The position numbers were made by a program, and so were the translations under genes. Below are positions 1 through 7,160 of a DNA stretch of 64,000 nt, one piece after another; position 1 is the first letter of the stretch; each line of letters begins with the position of its first letter. The notes beneath the pieces are model-generated. The model was not told the DNA's origin. It saw nothing but the letters and a program-made list of their open reading frames with translations, and did not search any database. The DNA comes from Nitrospirota bacterium (GTDB lineage Bacteria; Nitrospirota; Thermodesulfovibrionia; Thermodesulfovibrionales; UBA6898): assembly GCA_021825365.1 (NCBI GenBank), contig JAKAHR010000003.1, positions 1-64,000 on the forward strand, given 5' to 3'.

Positions 1-126
1 CCCAGAAAAGAAGAAAGGCATAGGGTTGATTCTGCTTAACCCGATGTGCTAAAAAATCAGAACAGGGTGCTACACCTGGGGAATGACCCTGAAAAAGGAA
101 CTGGGGAATGCAGCTGAAAAATGACA
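1..126 (+). mobile_element. IS21-family insertion sequence, terminal end (partial)
   Basis: Two imperfect 21-bp direct repeats lie at 76-96 and 101-121; both start CTGGGGAATG and end CTGAAAAA, and the element seems to stop at the TGACA ending at 126. Read from the other strand this gives a TGTCATTTTTCAG-type terminus with internal repeats, the arrangement known for IS21-family ends. A short reading frame closing at 49-51 could be the tail of istB, but too little is visible to name it. The integrase-like reading frame on the other side is cut at 126, which supports an insertion boundary there. The family assignment rests on end structure only. Confidence 0.6.
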
Positions 127-394
127 TGAACATCTTATTGATAACATAAGTCTTTGATTCTGATGAACGGTGTCTGCCGTTCATCCACGGTATATAACTT
201 TCAATTAACTCCTTGAACGTGGCATTTTTTGCTATCTTTACAGCATCAGGCTGGTTTCCTTCTTGAACGGCTCTTCTACGCTGAATAAGTATTTCCTCTG
301 CTTCTTTGAATTTGGTCTTTCCAGTAGATTCAAATATTATTTTTCCGTCAACACCCGAATATCTCAACCAATATCGCAATCCACGTTTATAAAT
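127..394 (-). pseudogene. Tyrosine recombinase (integrase) N-terminal fragment, cut by the IS
   Basis: The minus-strand frame from 394 to 127 reads IYKRGLRYWLRYSGVDGK, then an ESTGKTKFKEAEEIL segment and a TFKELIESYIPW segment. This is the arm-type DNA-binding domain followed by the start of the SAM-like core-binding domain of phage and island integrases. The frame has a stop codon just upstream (395-397) and no ATG, only TTG at 377-379, so its 5' end is also lost or altered. At 126 it runs into the IS21-type end, and the catalytic domain with its R-H-R-Y residues is absent. It is therefore a dead fragment of the integrase that probably placed this element in the tRNA gene. It overlaps the end of the secreted-protein gene by 31 bases. 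Confidence 0.72.
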
Positions 395-594
395 TCACCC
401 TGCAACACTTCAATAACTTCACTCTTTGGCATGCAGATTTCCCCGGTATTATAGGTGCAGTAATTGCCGTCCTGTTCATAGAAGTCATCCCAGTGATACC
501 AGATTCCATCTCTTGTTTTAAATGCGATCTTCTCGGCTGCCAAAGCCGATGCGCTCATCGTCAATAAACACAGTAAAATGAGAAGTGGTTTCAT
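364..594 (-). CDS. Small secreted protein of unknown function
   Basis: 76 residues starting MKPLLILLCLLTMSASALAA, a clear Sec signal peptide with likely cleavage after ALA, leaving a mature protein of about 56 residues with three cysteines (NYCTYN, GEICMP, VDCDIG). The ATG at 594 is preferred over the in-frame ATG at 606 because a GGAGGGG Shine-Dalgarno sequence sits just before it and overlaps the earlier ATG. I do not recognise the family. It lies between the integrase fragment and the phage-like genes and may be a cargo gene of the integrated element. The stop codon overlaps the open frame of the integrase remnant. Confidence 0.6.
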   Translation of the reverse strand: MKPLLILLCLLTMSASALAAEKIAFKTRDGIWYHWDDFYEQDGNYCTYNTGEICMPKSEVIEVLQGEFINVDCDIG

Positions 595-661
595 GGTCCC
601 CTCCATGGTGGTTGATACCCATTAGACTACTCCGCAGGCCGCCACCGGTCAATAGAAAAGA

Positions 662-685
662 AGGCCCCAGGCTGCCCCAGGGCCT
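662..685 (-). terminator. Rho-independent terminator of the phage-like gene block
   Basis: AGGCCC and GGGCCT arms at 662-667 and 680-685 form a GC hairpin. On the minus strand the hairpin is followed by TCTTTTCTATTG. It lies directly after the stop codon of the baseplate-like gene at 695. Confidence 0.6.
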
Positions 686-694
686 CCCTCCGGT

Positions 695-2593
695 TCACAG
701 GTATGCCACCCCCGTTATCTCCTGGATGTAGGACTTCTCCCCGCGCTGATACCGCGACGAGGTGATCAGAAAGACAAACTGTGACATATCAAGGGAGTTC
801 CCCCGGCCATCGGTGAGGCTCCCGGTAAGCTGCAGGCCGTCACCCTTCTTTATCCACGGCAGGGGCAGGCAGGTCATGGTGAGTTCATACTTCTTCTTCG
901 CCGCCAGCTTCTCGGCCTCCACCTTGCGCTCCCGGGCGAGCGGTCGGAGTAGGGTCAGCGGCAGGGCGGTGGATTCGATCTCCAGGTCCTTTTCCTTTTG
1001 GTCTTCGGGTTCCTCGTCGGCCACGTCCGTCGCCACCTTCTCGTAATCCTCCGCCGCGACCTTCACCGGCCCCACCCTCCGGGGACCCGGGAGCTGCCCC
1101 GCGCTCGTCTGTTCAAACCTCGTCACAAACTTGTCATCCATATAGAGGGTCTTACAGGTACGGATCAGGTCTTGCGTCAATCTCTCGTGGATAATGGTCT
1201 CCTGCTGCCGGAATACCAGAGGCTTACCGTAATTCGGATTCTCCACGCCGTTTATCTTCTCTTGTGTGTCAATCCTGTACATGCCGTCGGGGTTCCGTTC
1301 CTTGCTGATGAGAATGGTATCTTCCATCACGAGGGCGTCTTTATCAGCCGGGGAAACATCGAGGTTGACCAGATACTCTGCTCCTCCATAACTGAAGGAA
1401 GTGGTTGCGACGATCTCCACCGCGAGATAGATAGAGTTATTCCCGTCCACTTTGCGGATATTGTGCGCGACCGTCTTCTTCAGCAACTTCTGATAGGGTG
1501 AGGGGGTCCCGCCCACGTACTCGTAGAGGGTCGTCTCATCCTCCATGAGCTGCAGGAGGTCGTTGAAGGCTCCGGCGTACCCGGGGATGTACTTCCAGAT
1601 GTTTTTCTCTTCTTTAATGACTATGCTGTTGATAGTGTATTTCTTCTCAATCACACGGGTCAGGACATTGCCGTGTGAATCCTTCGTCTCGATAACATCT
1701 TCCTTCACCGTCGGCGGATCGCCCCATGTCATGCCTTCGGCGTCATCGGAGGGCGGAGGCGGGGTTGTCGAGTCCTCATCCGAGGCCGAAGGGGGTTCCG
1801 CCGCGTCTTCCTCCGCCGGTACCGTACTCCGCATGTAGACATTCTTTATCGGCACCTGATCATTCACCGTGTCGGCGCTCTTGGGCAGATTGTAGTTGAT
1901 GCGCTTCAGGGTGAAGTCCTTGATCATCGCATCATCTATGGACATGCTGTGGTTGATCAGATAGGGATAGACGCGCTTCTTCACATAAACGGTGTCCCCC
2001 CGGACGAAGAGATCCACCTTCCCGATCTCGCTTATCTGCATGGGTTCGATGAGTTTCTTCAGCACCTCGGCAACAGACCCCTGAAAGCATACCGTCTTGT
2101 CCTCGGCATTGACCACCGGGTAGTCCGGCGCCTGCCATACGCACTTCAGGCCGGCCTTCAGGCACGCCTCCGCCGCAACCTCCGAGGCCAGGGCGGTTGC
2201 CATGGCAAAAGGGATGCGCCTCCCCATGGGGGTATACATGGCTGCGGTCAGCTTTGCCTTCTCATCCTCCTGGTTGATAAAGGACCGCTCGATGTTTGAT
2301 ATCACCTGCGGGGTGTTGGAGGGGACATAGAAATACGTCTTGCTGAAATAGGTCTCCAGGGCGAGCTTCATGTTGTCCCGCCCACGTAAGGACACCACCA
2401 TTTCATTCTGACTGCGGGTGATCATCCATTCGTCAATGAGGAACGCCACGGTAACGTGCTTGCCTCCGTACCCGTGCTCGATCGTCACGGTATCCTGTCC
2501 GGAGAGAAAGGCGGTCATGTCGGCCACGTCCGCCGTGAAATCGGAACTCAGCAGGTCCAGGTCTTCGCGTATGGTCAAATATTTTGCGTCCAC
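695..2593 (-). CDS. Phage baseplate hub / tail protein-like
   Basis: 632 residues. The N-terminal part (about 1-90) has a VTIEHGYGG strand and VVSLRGRDNMKLALE, followed (about 140-200) by an EVAAEACLKAGL helix and GSVAEVLKKLIEPM. This order matches the gp27/Mu gp44/gpD-type baseplate hub, where a V-GRD strand is followed by a small domain that reads tail-fibre partners. A Pro/Ser/Asp-rich linker spans about residues 268-290, and a long Lys/Glu-rich segment lies near 530-580. The start is GTG with GGAGAAAAG seven bases upstream. It follows four small overlapping genes on the same strand and is closed by a hairpin at 662-685. A tail role is inferred from fold-like motifs; no catalytic motif is seen. 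Confidence 0.5.
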   Translation of the reverse strand: MDAKYLTIREDLDLLSSDFTADVADMTAFLSGQDTVTIEHGYGGKHVTVAFLIDEWMITRSQNEMVVSLRGRDNMKLALETYFSKTYFYVPSNTPQVISNIERSFINQEDEKAKLTAAMYTPMGRRIPFAMATALASEVAAEACLKAGLKCVWQAPDYPVVNAEDKTVCFQGSVAEVLKKLIEPMQISEIGKVDLFVRGDTVYVKKRVYPYLINHSMSIDDAMIKDFTLKRINYNLPKSADTVNDQVPIKNVYMRSTVPAEEDAAEPPSASDEDSTTPPPPSDDAEGMTWGDPPTVKEDVIETKDSHGNVLTRVIEKKYTINSIVIKEEKNIWKYIPGYAGAFNDLLQLMEDETTLYEYVGGTPSPYQKLLKKTVAHNIRKVDGNNSIYLAVEIVATTSFSYGGAEYLVNLDVSPADKDALVMEDTILISKERNPDGMYRIDTQEKINGVENPNYGKPLVFRQQETIIHERLTQDLIRTCKTLYMDDKFVTRFEQTSAGQLPGPRRVGPVKVAAEDYEKVATDVADEEPEDQKEKDLEIESTALPLTLLRPLARERKVEAEKLAAKKKYELTMTCLPLPWIKKGDGLQLTGSLTDGRGNSLDMSQFVFLITSSRYQRGEKSYIQEITGVAYL

Positions 2594-2657
2594 GTTATTC
2601 TTTTCTCCTTTCTCAAAGGTCCCAGGGGATGCTACTCCCCCGGGACTTCCCTTGTTA

Positions 2658-2948
2658 TCACGCCGCCTTCAGGAAGGGCCGGAGTTCTTCCAATGCCTCT
2701 TCAAGGAGTTGGTCCCACCCTGCACCTTCAAACGTAGTGTCGTACGTTGCCCGGCACAGCCGCGAAAGCACCTCCCGGACAGCGGGAAGGGGCTGATTGC
2801 TCCCCGTGGCTTCACCAGAGGCCGCAGGCGCCACGATCTCAGTCGGAGGCGATACCTCCTCTATGCCCACGCTTCCACATTTCAAACAGGCGGATGCTTG
2901 AGCCGCCTGAAATTCAGTCTCGCAGTTCTGGCAATGATAGGACTTCAT
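2658..2948 (-). CDS. Small zinc-ribbon protein
   Basis: 96 residues. The N-terminus carries CQNC and, 15 residues later, CLKC, a four-cysteine zinc ribbon (MKSYHCQNCETEF...ACLKCG). An Ala/Pro/Thr linker and a helical, acidic C-terminal half (about 55-95, VREVLSRLCRATYD) follow. The ATG overlaps the stop of the preceding gene as ATGA, so translation is probably coupled. Function is unknown; small zinc-ribbon proteins are common in phage late regions and may be structural or regulatory. Confidence 0.6.
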   Translation of the reverse strand: MKSYHCQNCETEFQAAQASACLKCGSVGIEEVSPPTEIVAPAASGEATGSNQPLPAVREVLSRLCRATYDTTFEGAGWDQLLEEALEELRPFLKAA

Positions 2949-3154
2949 GATGTGACCCCCTTATCCTCCCCATTGAAGGCCGCCTTTGCTGCGTCAATAT
3001 GTTCTATGGCGACATTGCAACTCCACCCCAGGGTTTCGCCTTTGATAGCCGAAGGGTCTCCCACGCTCCCTAACAGGTCAAGAACGGCCCGTGCAATACC
3101 TAAAGCCTTATTGATGCGGTCTGCATCATCCATCGTAAAATGATAGGTCTTCAT
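2945..3154 (-). CDS. Hypothetical protein of the phage-like block
   Basis: 69 residues, mostly helical and mildly acidic, starting MKTYHFTMDDADRINKALG. No recognised domain. Both ends overlap their neighbours by four bases (ATGA), so this is a middle gene of a tightly coupled four-gene run. The coupling and a reading frame uninterrupted over its whole length are the main reasons to call it a gene. Confidence 0.5.
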   Translation of the reverse strand: MKTYHFTMDDADRINKALGIARAVLDLLGSVGDPSAIKGETLGWSCNVAIEHIDAAKAAFNGEDKGVTS

Positions 3155-3378
3155 GATATATTTTCCTTTCTGGTTACATGTGATAGTAGATAATCAAGGC
3201 CGTCCTCCACGTCCAGGGCGGCCCTGAGCGCCTTCTCCAGGCCCTCTGTCTCATTCAGCATGGCCCCGGCGGCCTTCTCTGCTGCCTTCGAAGTGCCAGC
3301 CGTCAACATGAATTCATCGAGCCGTCGGGCCTTCTCCGCGATTCGGGCGAGGACCTCTGAATACTGCACTGTCAGCAC
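3151..3378 (-). CDS. Hypothetical helical protein of the phage-like block
   Basis: 75 residues, Ala/Glu/Leu-rich and predicted all-helical. It starts at a GTG that overlaps the end of the upstream gene by seven bases, and its stop overlaps the next ATG. The segment RIAEKARRLDEFMLTAG resembles RVRQKAIRLDAVLTKLG in the gene just upstream, and both continue into a SKAA...EKA helix, so the two may be diverged duplicates. Function unknown. Confidence 0.5.
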   Translation of the reverse strand: MLTVQYSEVLARIAEKARRLDEFMLTAGTSKAAEKAAGAMLNETEGLEKALRAALDVEDGLDYLLSHVTRKENIS

Positions 3379-3713
3379 AGGCCCAAGGTCCGCCTTTCCT
3401 CTGACAGCCTGGATAACAGGCCCGGTCCTTCCATCTCCTTGATAATCGGATCAAGGACCGCCTTTTCTATCTGCCGGGCGGTGGCTGCGGCCTTCGATAC
3501 CTTGCCCGGACAAAGAGACTTCTGCAGCGTTCTCAGAAATACAGGCTCCTTCCCCAGCTTCGTCAAGACCGCGTCGAGCCTGATAGCCTTTTGACGGACC
3601 CTGATAATGTCCTCACCGTCCAGGATTGCCCGGGCAACGTCCGGCTGCTTTAAGTCGATACAGGCGTCGCCGCCGACGCATACATGACCGGGTCTGCATC
3701 TGCATTCACTCAT
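3372..3713 (-). CDS. Hypothetical Cys-rich helical protein, first gene of the phage-like block
   Basis: 113 residues. The N-terminus MSECRCRPGHVCVGGDACI holds four cysteines in 17 residues and could bind a metal; the rest is helical and resembles the next protein (RQKAIRLDAVL, SKAAATARQIEKA). The ATG has a strong GGAGG Shine-Dalgarno sequence ten bases upstream, and a 13-bp hairpin sits just before it. It leads a run of four genes joined by 4-7 base overlaps that ends in the baseplate-like gene. No known family is recognised. Confidence 0.55.
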   Translation of the reverse strand: MSECRCRPGHVCVGGDACIDLKQPDVARAILDGEDIIRVRQKAIRLDAVLTKLGKEPVFLRTLQKSLCPGKVSKAAATARQIEKAVLDPIIKEMEGPGLLSRLSEERRTLGLC

Positions 3714-3728
3714 GAGTGATACCTCCTT

Positions 3729-3759
3729 CCGGCCCTCTCCCGAAAACGGGAGGGACCGG
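3729..3759 (-). other. Hairpin in the leader of the phage-like gene block
   Basis: CTCCCG and CGGGAG pair across an AAAA loop (TTTT on the minus strand), extended by CCGG/CCGG outer arms with one bulged base, for about 13 pairs. There is no T tract, so it is not a classic terminator. It lies within the 5' leader just before the Shine-Dalgarno sequence of the gene starting at 3713 and could protect or regulate the mRNA. The rest of 3760-3919 shows no gene that I can support. Confidence 0.4.
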
Positions 3760-3919
3760 GACTGTGCACTTGCTGTGCTCTAAATTTTTGTAGAAGGCTT
3801 TCCCGGCTGTTACTATGGAGGGGAATGAGGAGGCCCGAAAGAGGCCCGAAAGCCTCTCCGGGATTGAGTTTGAGGGAAGAAACGGAAACGGATGTAAACA
3901 GACAGAAAAGCCCTTGATA

Positions 3920-3967
3920 CCCTTCACACGGGAGGGGTCACTGGTTCAATCCCAGTATCGCCCACCA
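3920..3967 (+). other. 3' fragment of a tRNA-Val(CAC) gene: attachment-site scar
   Basis: The bases spell the 3' half of a tRNA: CCC, anticodon loop TTCACAC (anticodon CAC), GGGAG, a GGGTC variable region, a perfect T-arm (ACTGG, loop TTCAATC, CCAGT at 3940-3956), acceptor strand ATCGCCC (3957-3963) and ACCA (3964-3967). The matching 5' acceptor strand GGGCGAT and a D-arm are not present upstream, and the anticodon stem is broken after three pairs. A bare 3' tRNA half beside an integrase remnant is the expected att direct repeat of an integrated element. The intact tRNA-Val should lie to the left of this window. Confidence 0.8.
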
Positions 3968-3971
3968 TATA

Positions 3972-4015
3972 AAGGCCGGAAGAACAACGGAAGCATGCGG
4001 TTTTCTTCCGGCCTT
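3972..4015. terminator. Hairpin terminator between the element end and the SulP gene
   Basis: Perfect 13-bp inverted repeat: AAGGCCGGAAGAA (3972-3984) and its complement (4003-4015) around an 18-base loop, followed on the plus strand by CTGTTT. It probably ended the original tRNA-Val transcript. Read from the minus strand it lies about 90 bases beyond the SulP stop codon and could serve that gene too. Confidence 0.55.
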
Positions 4016-4103
4016 CTGTTTACTCCCCTTTGCTCCTCCATCACGGGTATTCCAAAACAAGAGCGGAAATCCGCCGTTGATCAAGCCGTGCATCCGCCGC
4101 GGT

Positions 4104-5846
4104 TCATGCTCCCGGCATCTGCTCACATTCATGGAATATCCGCACCTTGCAGCGCCGGCACCGTTCAGGGTCCAGTCTCGGCACGATACTCTTTATCGCC
4201 GCCATCTTTGACTGGAAGACATTTTCTTCTCCGATGCTCTTGTTGCAGCCCCCCCGTTTCATGACCTCTATTACCTCTCCCTTAAGCTTGCAGAGGTATA
4301 ATTGCCTGCCGTTGACACGCAGACGATGGGCCTCCTGGCTCAGTGTCTGGCACCCCGCGACATCGATGAAGTTGATCCCGCTTCCCTCAACCAGTATATG
4401 GGCCTGCTCCGGGTAATTTTTTATTATATAGTCCATCTGTTCTGCCACATGATTGACGGCGCCAAAAAATATGGAGCCGTCAATCCTGATTACCTTCAGC
4501 TGTGGACATTCGGGCAAAGGCTTCTTCTGCACGTTGATAAAGCTCCTCCTCCTGCTGTCAGGGTCAGGGGCGAGGGTCACAAAGGTCGGATGGGATGTCC
4601 GGTTAAGGTACAGCAGCAGTGAAAGGAGCACGCCCACATAGATGGCGAATTCAAGCTCGACAAACAGGGTGGACAGGAAGGTCGCCATGAGTATCCCGGC
4701 CTCCGGCCTGCTTGTCCTCACAATGGAGGAGATATGGTGCGCGTCGACAAGATTATAGGCGACCAGAAACAGGATGCCGGCCATCGATGCTATGGGGAGA
4801 TAGGCGGTAAGGGGGGCGATGAGCAGTACGATGCCTGCCAGAGTTATGGCGGCAAAGGCAGCGGCCAGGGGTGTCCTGGCCCCGGCTTCATGGTTCACTC
4901 CTGTGCGGGTGAATGATCCGGATGAGGCGTAGCTCGAAAAGAAACTCCCGATGATATTGGAGAGTCCCTGACCGATGAATTCCTGGTTGCTGTCAATGCG
5001 CTGCTCGGTCTTTGTTGCTATCGACCGGGCAATGGAGACCGCCTCGGCCAGCCCCAGCATCGCCACAGCCAATGCAGGAGGCGCAAGCTCGCGCAGTGAA
5101 GCGGTCGTTATGTAGGGATGCGACAAGGGCGGAAGATGGGCGGGAAGAGAGCCGACAAGCCTGATGCCGTGTTCGGTACCCTTCAGGAGGACGGCGATAA
5201 CGCTGCCTGCAATCATTGCGATGAGCATTCCCGGCCACCGGGGCTTCAGGCGCCTGAACAATAATGCGATCGCCACCGTGCAGAGACCTATGAAAAGGGC
5301 ATACAGGTTGGTATGGGAAAGGTTCGACAGTATGTCCGCCCACACATGGATAAACGAGTGTTTCCCGGGCGCCGTGATGCCCAGGATATTGCTCAGCTGG
5401 CTTGTTGCGATGAGTATCGAAGCGCCGGCGGTGAACCCCACCACCACAGAGTGGGACACGAAATTCACGAGCGTGCCGAGACGGGCGACACCCAAGGCGA
5501 GCTGGAAAAACCCGGCGAGAAAGGTAAGGGTCAATGCCATCTGGATATACTCGATGCTTGAAGGAGGCGCCAGGGGGCTGAGGGCGGTAAAGATCACGAT
5601 CGATATCGCGGTCGTCGGCCCGGAGATGAGGTGATGGGATGACCCGAACAGGGCAGCGATAATGGCCGGAACGATCGCCGAATAGAGACCGTATTCAGGG
5701 GGCAGTCCGGCGATGATCGCAAAAGCGACTCCCTGCGGAAGAACGATAACAGCCCCGGTTATTCCTGCGATGATGTCGGCCCGCATGCTGCGCCGGCTGA
5801 CCGTTGGCCACCACTGCAGGAGGGGAAAGAACTTCTTTATCCGCAT
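4104..5846 (-). CDS. SulP-family (SLC26) anion transporter with STAS domain
   Basis: 580 residues, the normal length for a bacterial SulP protein. The N-terminus DIIAGITGAVIVLPQGVAFA followed by GLPPEYGLYSAIVP is the family signature. About 10-14 hydrophobic segments fill residues 25-420, and a STAS domain follows at about 445-545 (IRIDGSIFFGAVNH, INFIDVAGCQTL). It imports sulfate or another anion such as bicarbonate across the inner membrane; the substrate cannot be read from sequence. Unusual is the C-terminal tail with three cysteines (CRRC, then a C seven residues later). The ATG has AGGAGG upstream. It stands alone, but sulfate import would suit the PAPS-making genes about 20 kb away. 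Confidence 0.9.
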   Translation of the reverse strand: MRIKKFFPLLQWWPTVSRRSMRADIIAGITGAVIVLPQGVAFAIIAGLPPEYGLYSAIVPAIIAALFGSSHHLISGPTTAISIVIFTALSPLAPPSSIEYIQMALTLTFLAGFFQLALGVARLGTLVNFVSHSVVVGFTAGASILIATSQLSNILGITAPGKHSFIHVWADILSNLSHTNLYALFIGLCTVAIALLFRRLKPRWPGMLIAMIAGSVIAVLLKGTEHGIRLVGSLPAHLPPLSHPYITTASLRELAPPALAVAMLGLAEAVSIARSIATKTEQRIDSNQEFIGQGLSNIIGSFFSSYASSGSFTRTGVNHEAGARTPLAAAFAAITLAGIVLLIAPLTAYLPIASMAGILFLVAYNLVDAHHISSIVRTSRPEAGILMATFLSTLFVELEFAIYVGVLLSLLLYLNRTSHPTFVTLAPDPDSRRRSFINVQKKPLPECPQLKVIRIDGSIFFGAVNHVAEQMDYIIKNYPEQAHILVEGSGINFIDVAGCQTLSQEAHRLRVNGRQLYLCKLKGEVIEVMKRGGCNKSIGEENVFQSKMAAIKSIVPRLDPERCRRCKVRIFHECEQMPGA

Positions 5847-6013
5847 TTTTTTCCTCCTGATGTCGCCTCTTCACGGTTCTTCATTGTCCTGTCCGCTCTT
5901 TTTCGCTTTCTTACGTAGAGTATAGCACCGGCCGCTTATTCCCCTAACCGGCCCGGGGAGATAGCCTCGGGTCAGGCAGATGCCGCGATACCTGCTTCGG
6001 CACAACGCCGGAA

Positions 6014-7153
6014 TCAGTCGAGGGTTCTGCGGTAGACCGCAAGGCCTATCCCGATCACCGCAAAAGTGAACAGGACGATCGGCCAGATGTCAGGCCAGAG
6101 TGCGGGAAAGGTGTTTCCCTTGAGCATGATGCCCCTCACCAGCCGCAGAAAGTGCGTCAGCGGCAGGACCGTGCCGACCCACTGCGCCCACTCCGGCATG
6201 CCGCGGAAGGGGAACATGAACCCTGAAAGAAGGATCGACGGCAGGAAGAAGAAGAAGGTCATCTGCATCGCCTGCAGCTGGTTGCGGGCGATGGAGGAAA
6301 AAGTTATCCCCAGCGTAAGGTTCGCTGCGATGAAGATAAAGACCGACAGATACAGGAGAGCTGCGCTGCCCAGCATCGGCACCCCGAATATCAGCAGCGC
6401 CGCAGCCAGCAGCAGCGTCACCTGGATCAGTCCGATCATGATATAGGGCACGATCTTCCCGGTCATCACCTCAACCGGCAGGGCCGGGGTCGCCAGCAGG
6501 TTCTCGAAGGTGCCGCGCTCCCGCTCGCGCGTCATGGCGAGGCCGGTCATCAGGATCATGGTCATCGTGAGGATCGTGCCGAGAAGTCCGGGCACGATGT
6601 TGTTGGCGGTCACCGCCTCGGGATTATACCGCCGGTGGATACGCACATCAACAGGGTCGGCCGGGGGTATGAGCCTCCCGAGCGTGCCCTGCAGGTCACG
6701 GCTGAGAGAGGTGCGCAGGACACCGGACAGGGCGGCGATGGCGTTGCCGGTTGCGCTGGGGTCGGTTGCGTCCGCCTCGATCAGCAGGGTGGGACGGTCG
6801 CCCCTGGCCAGCTTCCTGCCGAAGTCCTCCGGTATCGTCACCGCGAACTGCACCTCGCCGTGGGCGATCAGTTCCTCCACATCGGCAGCGGAAGCTGCCA
6901 CGCGGTCGATTCTGAAATACTCGCTGTTCTTCAGCCCCTGCAGCACGGTGCGTCCGTACAGGCTGCTGTCGCCCAGGAGGACGGCGGTGGGAAGATGCTT
7001 CGGATCGGTGTTGATGGCATACCCGAAGAGGATCAGCTGGAGGATCGGGATGCCGACGATCATGCCGAAGGTGAGCCGGTCGCGCTTCAGCTGGATGAAC
7101 TCCTTCACGATGATGCCGTACCACCGGGACCAGGACAGCCTCATCCGTTGCAT
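6014..7153 (-). CDS. ABC-2 type transporter permease
   Basis: 379 residues. One N-terminal membrane helix (about 28-46, FGMIVGIPILQLILFGYAI) is followed by a roughly 140-residue extracytoplasmic region and five hydrophobic segments at 175-370, with the EFxRGTxE-like motif RERERGTFENLLATP. This is the YhhJ/YbhS-type permease of ABC-2 exporters. It starts seven bases after the ATPase stop and is the third gene of an adaptor-ATPase-permease operon. The partner half-permease found in ybhFSR-like systems is missing, so it probably works as a homodimer. Substrate unknown; such pumps export drugs, dyes or lipids. Confidence 0.87.
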   Translation of the reverse strand: MQRMRLSWSRWYGIIVKEFIQLKRDRLTFGMIVGIPILQLILFGYAINTDPKHLPTAVLLGDSSLYGRTVLQGLKNSEYFRIDRVAASAADVEELIAHGEVQFAVTIPEDFGRKLARGDRPTLLIEADATDPSATGNAIAALSGVLRTSLSRDLQGTLGRLIPPADPVDVRIHRRYNPEAVTANNIVPGLLGTILTMTMILMTGLAMTRERERGTFENLLATPALPVEVMTGKIVPYIMIGLIQVTLLLAAALLIFGVPMLGSAALLYLSVFIFIAANLTLGITFSSIARNQLQAMQMTFFFFLPSILLSGFMFPFRGMPEWAQWVGTVLPLTHFLRLVRGIMLKGNTFPALWPDIWPIVLFTFAVIGIGLAVYRRTLD

Positions 7154-7160
7154 ACCCCCT

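Noticed and set aside
263-454. 63-codon plus-strand frame
   Set aside because: It lies opposite the integrase fragment and the secreted-protein gene, both with better support.
3706-3927. 73-codon minus-strand frame across the spacer between the phage-like genes and the tRNA fragment
   Set aside because: No ribosome site, low-complexity Pro/Phe-rich peptide, and it runs through the hairpin and leader of the gene at 3713.
3938-4132. Minus-strand frame overlapping the tRNA fragment and the terminator hairpin
   Set aside because: It is the reverse complement of tRNA and hairpin sequence; no ribosome site or known domain.
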